From Microbacteriaceae bacterium (lineage in GTDB: Bacteria > Actinomycetota > Actinomycetes > Actinomycetales > Microbacteriaceae), in contig JANRET010000017.1 in NCBI GenBank assembly GCA_030725885.1, positions 3,715 to 10,988 on the forward strand: a DNA stretch of 7,274 nucleotides. The letters are read 5' to 3'. Both the position numbers and the translations under genes were made by a program. The notes below the pieces were generated by a model, which worked only from the letters and a program-made list of their open reading frames with translations, was not told the origin of the DNA and searched no databases. Positions 1 to 4,876 of this stretch are shown in pieces (the stretch's first letter is position 1; every line of letters starts with the position of its first letter).

Positions 1-252
1 GTGCTGACCGACGAAGGTTGTCTCTCGGTACCGGGATTCACCTACCCTCGACAGCGTTACCCGTGGGCGCGTGTGAGTGGTGTAGACGTTAACGGTGAGC
101 CAGTCGTGATTGAGGGGGATGGGTTACTCGCCCAAGCGATTCAACACGAAGTGGATCATCTTGATGGTTCGCTCTACATCGAAGGACTCGACCCCGGCAC
201 GAAACGTCTGGCCATGCGCGAAATTCGCACGGCAGAATGGTTCCGTAACTAG
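1..252 (+). CDS. def: Peptide deformylase, C-terminal part (5'-truncated by window edge)
   Basis: Peptide deformylase removes the N-terminal formyl group from nascent proteins at the ribosome exit, using a metal ion (usually Fe2+). The visible 83 residues hold two of the three family motifs. EGCLS is at fragment residues 5-9, with the metal-binding Cys7. HEVDH is at 49-53, with metal ligands His49 and His53 and catalytic Glu50, followed by LDG. The first motif (GxGxAAPQ) is absent because it must lie upstream of the window: the family is usually about 165-190 residues, so roughly half the gene is missing. The GTG at position 1 is therefore very probably an internal Val codon and not the start. 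The gene converges on the acyl-CoA ligase, and the two stop codons overlap in a CTAG at 249-252. No terminator hairpin is evident at the junction. Identification is very secure; the upstream extent is unknown. Confidence 0.95.
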   Translation: MLTDEGCLSVPGFTYPRQRYPWARVSGVDVNGEPVVIEGDGLLAQAIQHEVDHLDGSLYIEGLDPGTKRLAMREIRTAEWFRN

Positions 253-2075
253 CCGACCACCGAAATCCCGGACGTGTCCGGGCTACCGTCATAGAGATTC
301 TCAATTTCCTGAGAAAAGTCCGCCATAATCACGTGCCGCTTGATGCTCATCTTGGGCGTCAGGTGTCCGCTTGCTTCGGTGAACTCGGTCGGAAGAATGT
401 CGAACTTGCGGATCGACTCCGCCCGCGACACCTTTGTGTTTGCCCGATCAATGGCGGTTTGGACCTCGGCAATTATTGCCGGGTTGGTCGACGCGTCCTC
501 AAGCGTCATCGAGGAATCCATCTTGTTGTTTCGCAACCACGGCTCTAACATCTCGGAATCGAGTGTGACGAGAGCGGCGATGAACGGTTTCTGATCGCCG
601 ACGACAACGACCTGACCGATGAGGGGGTTCGCGCGAATCGGATCTTCGAGGACAGCGGGCGCAACGTTTTTTCCGCCCGCGGTGACGATAATTTCTTTTT
701 TACGACCCGTGATCCACAAATAGCCGTCGTCATCGAGTGCCCCGATATCACCAGTCTTGTACCACTCACCGTCGAACGATTCAGCGGTCGCTTTTTTGTT
801 GTTCCAGTAACCAGCGAACACATTGACGCCCTTGACGTGTACCTCGCCGTCCGACGCGATTCGGACCGCGATTCCCGGAAGCACCGGTCCGACACTGCCA
901 ATCTTGAACTTCTGCGGGACGTTGATGGTGACCGGAGCGGTGGTTTCGGTGAGGCCATAGCCTTCGAGGATTTTCATTCCCAGTGCGCGGTAGAAGTGCC
1001 CGAGGCGCAATCCGAGGGGAGCTGAGCCACTGACCGCGTAAATTACCCGTCCACCCATCGCCGCCCGAAGTTTGGAGAGCACGAGTTTGTCGAGTGCCGC
1101 AAACTTGATTCGAAGGCCAAGTGATACGTGCCCAGCATCGAGCGCTTTGGAGTAGGCGATTGCGGTTGACGTCGCGAGACGGAAGATTGCACCTTTTCCT
1201 CCTGCCTCTGCTCGTTGTTCAGAGGCGTTGTACACCTTTTCGAAAACTCGCGGGACCGCGAGCAAGAATGTGGGTTTAAAGCTTTGAAGCGACGGTAAGA
1301 GAAGTTTGGTGTCGGATTGATGCCCAACGCGAACCCCGGTATGAACGGCCATCAAACTCACGACTCGAGCAAAGATGTGTGCCGCGGTGATGAACAACAG
1401 CGTCGATGCTTCGGTGTTGACGACGATGCTCATTTCCTTGGAGGCGTTTCGGATGGTATCGACGAAGTTTGCGTGCGTGATGATGCACCCTTTTGGCGAA
1501 CCGGTAGACCCCGAGGTGTAGAGCAACGTGGCAACGTCGGTTCCCTTGGCGAGGTTCCGCCGCCGGTCAATTTCTTTATCCGTGACTTTTGACCCGGATT
1601 TTTCCAGCTTGTCCAAATCGCCGAGGTCGAGACGCCACAGCGTTCCGACGGCGGGCACGTCTGCGCTGATTTCATCGAAGCGGGCGAACATCTCGGCCGT
1701 CTCGAGGATGAGTGCGGTGGCACCCGAGTCCTTCAAGATGTACGCAATTTGACTGGGTGACGAGGTCTCGTAAACGGGGACAAGAATTGCGCCGGCGTAC
1801 GCTACGGCGAAATCGAGGAGAGTCCACTCGTATCGGACTTTGCACATGATTCCGATTTTGCCGCCAGGCTTGACGCCAGCCGCAGCGAAGCCTTTCGCCA
1901 ACGCAATCACACGGGCGTGGAATTGTGAGGTGGTGACAGGGTCCCACCCGCCGTCTGTGCGCGGTATCGAAAACAGGGGGTGATTAGGCGTCTCGCGGAA
2001 GCGTTCTTCGAGCAAATCACTGACCGTTGCCGTCGGGTCATGCGGGACAATCGCGTTCATGCTGGTTTCGTTCAC
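249..2075 (-). CDS. Long-chain fatty-acid--CoA ligase (AMP-forming, FadD15/ACSL-like)
   Basis: This 608-residue adenylate-forming enzyme probably activates fatty acids to acyl-CoA via acyl-AMP, in the cytoplasm or at the inner membrane face. Its length matches mycobacterial FadD15 (about 600). Visible adenylation motifs are the P-loop YTSGSTGSPKG (186-196), GYGLTETT (372-379), WYKTGDIG (438-445) with its AMP-ribose Asp, and the hinge region GRKKEIIVTAGGKNVAP (457-473). The C-terminal A10 region reads HLTPKMSIKR (571-580). Where many ACSL-type enzymes have Lys before I-x-R, this one has Ser577, with Lys575 and Lys579 on either side. The start is GTG at 2075, chosen because AAAGGAAG lies 3 nt upstream; an internal ATG at 2060 lacks a good Shine-Dalgarno. 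The gene diverges from plsC across a shared promoter region and converges on def with overlapping stops. The exact acyl chain specificity cannot be read from sequence. Confidence 0.93.
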   Translation of the reverse strand: MNETSMNAIVPHDPTATVSDLLEERFRETPNHPLFSIPRTDGGWDPVTTSQFHARVIALAKGFAAAGVKPGGKIGIMCKVRYEWTLLDFAVAYAGAILVPVYETSSPSQIAYILKDSGATALILETAEMFARFDEISADVPAVGTLWRLDLGDLDKLEKSGSKVTDKEIDRRRNLAKGTDVATLLYTSGSTGSPKGCIITHANFVDTIRNASKEMSIVVNTEASTLLFITAAHIFARVVSLMAVHTGVRVGHQSDTKLLLPSLQSFKPTFLLAVPRVFEKVYNASEQRAEAGGKGAIFRLATSTAIAYSKALDAGHVSLGLRIKFAALDKLVLSKLRAAMGGRVIYAVSGSAPLGLRLGHFYRALGMKILEGYGLTETTAPVTINVPQKFKIGSVGPVLPGIAVRIASDGEVHVKGVNVFAGYWNNKKATAESFDGEWYKTGDIGALDDDGYLWITGRKKEIIVTAGGKNVAPAVLEDPIRANPLIGQVVVVGDQKPFIAALVTLDSEMLEPWLRNNKMDSSMTLEDASTNPAIIAEVQTAIDRANTKVSRAESIRKFDILPTEFTEASGHLTPKMSIKRHVIMADFSQEIENLYDGSPDTSGISVVG

Positions 2076-2078
2076 AGT

Positions 2079-2086
2079 CTTCCTTT
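2079..2086 (-). promoter_or_regulatory. Ribosome binding site of the acyl-CoA ligase
   Basis: On the minus strand AAAGGAAG ends 3 nt before the GTG at 2075, and its AGGA core is 5 nt away. This is a strong purine-rich Shine-Dalgarno. It decides the GTG start over the in-frame ATG five codons downstream, which has only a weak upstream purine run. Confidence 0.7.
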
Positions 2087-2105
2087 GCCGTCAGATATTT
2101 TGACG

Positions 2106-2134
2106 AGTCTATTGACTTCACCGCGGTAAACCAA
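2106..2134 (-). promoter_or_regulatory. Candidate promoter of the acyl-CoA ligase
   Basis: On the minus strand TAGACT (2111-2106) fits the actinobacterial -10 pattern TANNNT. TTGGTT (2134-2129) lies 17 bp upstream as a poor -35. A start site near 2099 would give a leader of about 24 nt that includes the Shine-Dalgarno. Only the -10 fits well, so this is a tentative call by inspection. Confidence 0.3.
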
Positions 2135-2147
2135 CAGTTAACTTCAC
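2112..2147 (+). repeat. Imperfect direct repeat TTRACTTCAC in the divergent intergenic region
   Basis: TTGACTTCAC (2112-2121) and TTAACTTCAC (2138-2147) match at 9 of 10 bases and start 26 bp apart. Both lie in the 98-bp spacer between the divergently transcribed acyl-CoA ligase and plsC genes, and they overlap the candidate promoter elements of both. They could be operator half-sites for a lipid-responsive regulator or could be chance; only two copies are seen. Confidence 0.35.
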
Positions 2148-2167
2148 TCACGTCCGATGGCTAGGCT
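2138..2167 (+). promoter_or_regulatory. Candidate plsC promoter, spaced for a leaderless transcript
   Basis: TAGGCT (2162-2167) is a TANNNT -10 element, preceded at an 18-bp spacing by TTAACT (2138-2143), a partial -35 match. Six bases separate the -10 from G2174, the first base of the GTG start. Transcription would therefore begin at or next to the start codon. The absence of a Shine-Dalgarno before this GTG agrees with leaderless translation, which is common in Actinobacteria. Confidence 0.5.
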
Positions 2168-2173
2168 GAAGCC

Positions 2174-2872
2174 GTGTTCTATTGGCTTGTCAAAAACCTC
2201 ATCCTCGGCCCGCTCTTGCTGCGGGTCTTTCGGCCGTGGGTAAAAGGCCTTGACAATGTGCCCGCGACGGGCGCGGCAATCCTCGCCAGCAACCACCTGT
2301 CCTTCATCGACTCGGTCTTCCTTCCGCTTGTCCTCAAGCGTCCAGTGGTGTTCCTGGCCAAATCCGAATATTTCACGGGGAGGGGACTCAAAGGGCGATT
2401 TGTTCGGTGGTTCTTCACCGCATCCGGACAGTTGCCCATCGACCGTTCGGGTGGCAAGGCCAGTGAGGATGCGTTGAACACAGGAATCGCTGTTCTCTCA
2501 ACCGGAAAACTTTTGGGAATCTACCCTGAGGGAACTCGAAGCCCTGATGGGAAAATGTATCGAGGGCGAACCGGCATCGCACGGATGGCACTGGAGGCGG
2601 GAGTGCCCGTGATTCCCGTCGCAATGATCGATACCGAGAAGGTCATGCCGATTGGGGCGCGAATGCCGAAGGTTCAACGCATTGGGGTCGTGTTCGGTCA
2701 GCCACTCGAGTTTTCGCGTTTCGAGGGATACGAAAACGATCGATTCGTCCTGCGTGCAATCACCGACGAAATCATGCACGAACTTCTGGGATTGTCCGGT
2801 CAGGAATACGTGGACCAGTACGCCAGCAGCCGGCGACCTCGTGCCGCACCGCCGTCGAAATCGGTAGGCTGA
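2174..2872 (+). CDS. plsC: 1-acyl-sn-glycerol-3-phosphate acyltransferase (PlsC family)
   Basis: This 232-residue protein of the LPLAT/PlsC family most likely transfers an acyl chain to lysophosphatidic acid to make phosphatidic acid at the cytoplasmic face of the membrane. The ordered acyltransferase motifs are NHLSFID with catalytic His41 and Asp46 (HX4D), GQLPIDRSGG at 85-94, YPEGTRSPDG at 117-126 for glycerol-phosphate binding, and VPVIPVAM at 144-151. The N-terminus (residues 1-18) is hydrophobic and may contact the membrane. The C-terminal tail from about 217 is Arg/Pro/Ser-rich and probably disordered. The start is GTG at 2174, with no Shine-Dalgarno but a well-placed -10 element, suggesting leaderless expression. 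It is the first gene of a + strand operon with DAHP synthase 25 bp downstream, and it diverges from an acyl-CoA ligase, which fits lipid metabolism. Other LPLAT substrates cannot be excluded. Confidence 0.9.
   Translation: MFYWLVKNLILGPLLLRVFRPWVKGLDNVPATGAAILASNHLSFIDSVFLPLVLKRPVVFLAKSEYFTGRGLKGRFVRWFFTASGQLPIDRSGGKASEDALNTGIAVLSTGKLLGIYPEGTRSPDGKMYRGRTGIARMALEAGVPVIPVAMIDTEKVMPIGARMPKVQRIGVVFGQPLEFSRFEGYENDRFVLRAITDEIMHELLGLSGQEYVDQYASSRRPRAAPPSKSVG
2865..2870 (+). promoter_or_regulatory. Candidate internal -10 element before the DAHP synthase gene
   Basis: TAGGCT at the very end of plsC (its last base is the T of the plsC TGA) is identical to the plsC -10, and both are followed by GA, giving a shared TAGGCTGA. 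No convincing -35 is visible 16-19 bp upstream. It would start transcription near 2877-2881, allowing DAHP synthase and the exporter to be expressed apart from plsC. Confidence 0.3.
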
Positions 2873-2880
2873 TACTTCCG

Positions 2881-2901
2881 ATGACAAAAGGACGAGTGTG
2901 A
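2881..2901 (+). other. Possible six-codon upstream ORF (MTKGRV) overlapping the DAHP synthase start
   Basis: An ATG at 2881 opens a six-codon frame, Met-Thr-Lys-Gly-Arg-Val, whose TGA (2899-2901) overlaps the GTG start codon at 2898-2900. It sits about 10 bases after the candidate -10 TAGGCT, so it could be translated from a nearly leaderless mRNA, and it contains the Shine-Dalgarno of the downstream gene. It has no aromatic codons, so classical attenuation is unlikely; translational coupling is the plausible role. So short a frame may well be chance. Confidence 0.25.
2886..2892 (+). promoter_or_regulatory. Ribosome binding site of the DAHP synthase gene
   Basis: AAAAGGA ends 5 nt before GTG 2898. 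The spacing is near optimal and supports this GTG as the start. The nearby ATG at 2881 is in another frame and reaches a stop after six codons. Confidence 0.7.
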
Positions 2902-4268
2902 CCGAGTCGAACGTTACCGTGCCCCCAGGGGTTCTCGATGGTCGTGATGCGTGGCGCGATTTGCCCATCAAACAGCAACCACAATGGGGCGACGCCGAGG
3001 CGGTGTCGCGTGTCAACGCGGAACTCTCGAAACTTCCGCCGCTGGTTTTCGCTGGTGAAGTGGACCAACTAACTGAGCGGCTTGCACGCGTTGCTGCGGG
3101 AAAAGCGTTTTTGCTACAGGGCGGTGATTGCGCCGAAACCTTCGATGGCGCAACGGCCGATCGAATCCGCAATCGAGTCAAAACCATTCTCCAAATGGCC
3201 GTGGTGCTCACGTACGGCGCAGCGATGCCGATCGTCAAGATGGGTCGGATGGCGGGACAGTTCGCGAAGCCGCGTTCCAGCGACGTAGAAACGCGTGACG
3301 GCATCACATTGCCGGCCTATCGGGGCGACATCGTGAACGGCTATGAGTTCACCGCCGAATCGCGGCAGGCGGATCCCAACCGCATACTTCAGGGGTATCA
3401 CACGGCGGCGTCGACGCTCAATCTGATTCGGGCATTCACGCAGGGTGGTTTCGCCGACCTGCGCGAGGTCCACTCGTGGAACCGAGGATTCGCGGAGAAC
3501 CCCGCCAACAAGCGTTACGAAACGGTCGCCAAAGAGATTGATCGGGCCATTAAGTTTATGGCCGCGGCGGGAGCCGACTTCGATTCCCTCAAACGCGTCG
3601 AATTCTATTCCTCGCACGAGGGTCTTCTGATGGATTATGAGCGCCCGATGACGCGCATTGACTCGCGCACGGGCAACCCCTACAACACCTCGGCACACTT
3701 TGTTTGGATCGGTGAGCGGACGCGCGACCTCGACGGTGCGCACATCGACTTTTTCTCCCGCATTTCCAACCCCATCGGGATCAAACTCGGTCCATCGACA
3801 ACTCCGGACATGGTGCATCGCCTCATCGATATTCTCGACCCGCAGCGAACGCCCGGTCGATTGACATTCATTACTCGCATGGGGTCCGGAGTTATCCGAG
3901 ATGCATTGCCACCTCTTCTCGACGCCGTCAAAGAAAGCGAAGCTCTGCCTGTGTGGGTTTCGGACCCGATGCACGGGAACGGAATCACTACTCCGAACGG
4001 TTACAAGACGCGGCGTTTCGACGACGTAGTTGACGAAGTGAAAGGTTTCTTCGAGGCGCACCGACAGATCGGCACTTTCCCCGGCGGAATCCACGTCGAG
4101 TTGACCGGAGATGATGTCACGGAATGTCTGGGCGGTTCCGAAATGATTGACGAAGCGACGCTTGCGTCACGATACGAATCGCTGTGCGACCCGCGCCTCA
4201 ACCACAAGCAGTCGCTGGAACTAGCGTTTCTGGTGGCGGAAGAACTCGCCGCACGCGACGTGACATGA
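2898..4268 (+). CDS. aroG: Class II 3-deoxy-7-phosphoheptulonate (DAHP) synthase
   Basis: This 456-residue enzyme condenses phosphoenolpyruvate and erythrose 4-phosphate to DAHP, the first step of the shikimate pathway. It belongs to the class II type, close in length to M. tuberculosis AroG (462). The metal ligands are visible by motif and nearly constant offset: Cys78 in GGDCAE, His359 in DPMHGN, Glu401 in HVELTG and Asp431 in CDPRLN. Substrate-binding segments include KMGRMAGQFAKPRS (114-127), GERTR (272-276), Lys296 in IKLGPST and Arg327 in TRMG. In mycobacteria this class has N-terminal and inter-helix regions for aromatic feedback and chorismate mutase binding; the N-terminal extension (about 1-50) is present here, but feedback cannot be judged by eye. 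The start is GTG with a good Shine-Dalgarno. The stop overlaps the exporter start in ATGA, so the two are translationally coupled. Confidence 0.96.
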   Translation: MTESNVTVPPGVLDGRDAWRDLPIKQQPQWGDAEAVSRVNAELSKLPPLVFAGEVDQLTERLARVAAGKAFLLQGGDCAETFDGATADRIRNRVKTILQMAVVLTYGAAMPIVKMGRMAGQFAKPRSSDVETRDGITLPAYRGDIVNGYEFTAESRQADPNRILQGYHTAASTLNLIRAFTQGGFADLREVHSWNRGFAENPANKRYETVAKEIDRAIKFMAAAGADFDSLKRVEFYSSHEGLLMDYERPMTRIDSRTGNPYNTSAHFVWIGERTRDLDGAHIDFFSRISNPIGIKLGPSTTPDMVHRLIDILDPQRTPGRLTFITRMGSGVIRDALPPLLDAVKESEALPVWVSDPMHGNGITTPNGYKTRRFDDVVDEVKGFFEAHRQIGTFPGGIHVELTGDDVTECLGGSEMIDEATLASRYESLCDPRLNHKQSLELAFLVAEELAARDVT

Positions 4269-4876
4269 CCCCCGCGCTCGTCTCGGGCATGTTTCTCGGA
4301 CTCTCGCTCATCGTGGCGATTGGAGCACAAAACGCATTTGTCCTTCGTCAGGGGCTCACGGGTAAATTCGTCTTTCCTGTTGCGCTCGTTTCCGCACTCC
4401 TCGACGCGGCACTTATAACCCTGGGCGTTGCGGGATTGGGTGCACTTCTGGAATCAGTTCCCTTCCTGTTGGGACTAGTCCGGTGGCTGGGCGCGGGCTA
4501 CCTCGTCTGGTTTGGCATCACCTCACTACGCCGAGCCCGTTCCGGCCAGTCCATGGATGTTTCGGGTAGCGGCACCGGGACGCTCGCCGCGGCGCTGATA
4601 TCGGCGGCAACCTTTTCACTCCTCAATCCCCATGTCTATCTCGATACGGTGGTCTTTCTGGGTGCGCTCGCCGCACAATTCGGCGACAACCGTTGGTGGT
4701 TCGCGGTCGGTGCGTCGATTGCGAGTTTCGTCTGGTTCTTCAGCCTGGCGTATGGTGCTAAAGCGCTGTCACGATTTGTCACCCAGCCGCGCTTCTGGCG
4801 AATACTCGACACCGTAATCGCTTTTTTTATGTTCGCGTTGGCCATTGGGCTCGTGTTTGTCCCCATCGGCGACTGA
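4265..4876 (+). CDS. LysE/ArgO-family amino-acid exporter
   Basis: This 203-residue polytopic inner-membrane protein of the LysE superfamily probably exports an amino acid, by family lysine or arginine. It has the N-terminal signature GAQNAFVLRQG (20-30) and the central LNPHVYLDTVVFLG (120-133), both very like E. coli ArgO and C. glutamicum LysE. About six hydrophobic segments are visible, near 5-27, 36-60, 65-87, 107-139, 145-168 and 181-201, with a basic/Gly-Ser loop at 89-106. The start is ATG 4265, chosen for the ATGA overlap with the DAHP synthase stop. An in-frame extension back to 4184 would add 27 Arg-rich residues read from DAHP synthase codons and is unlikely. No Shine-Dalgarno is clear, so translation probably depends on coupling. 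No LysG-type regulator is beside it. Its place next to DAHP synthase raises the possibility of another substrate, but nothing in the sequence proves one. Confidence 0.88.
   Translation: MTPALVSGMFLGLSLIVAIGAQNAFVLRQGLTGKFVFPVALVSALLDAALITLGVAGLGALLESVPFLLGLVRWLGAGYLVWFGITSLRRARSGQSMDVSGSGTGTLAAALISAATFSLLNPHVYLDTVVFLGALAAQFGDNRWWFAVGASIASFVWFFSLAYGAKALSRFVTQPRFWRILDTVIAFFMFALAIGLVFVPIGD

Noticed and set aside
2498..3307. 269-codon minus-strand frame spanning plsC and the start of DAHP synthase
   Set aside because: It crosses two secure + strand genes and their spacer, shows no family motif, and is Arg/Ser-rich as shadow frames are.
3114..4094. Long open frame of 326 codons on the minus strand opposite DAHP synthase
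   Set aside because: It lies wholly antisense to a highly conserved enzyme. Its composition is rich in Arg, Val and His with no recognisable domain, as expected for a shadow frame.
4184..4264. 27-residue N-terminal extension of the exporter
   Set aside because: It is Arg/Gly-rich sequence read out of frame from DAHP synthase codons. LysE proteins begin directly with the first membrane segment, and the ATGA overlap marks the start.
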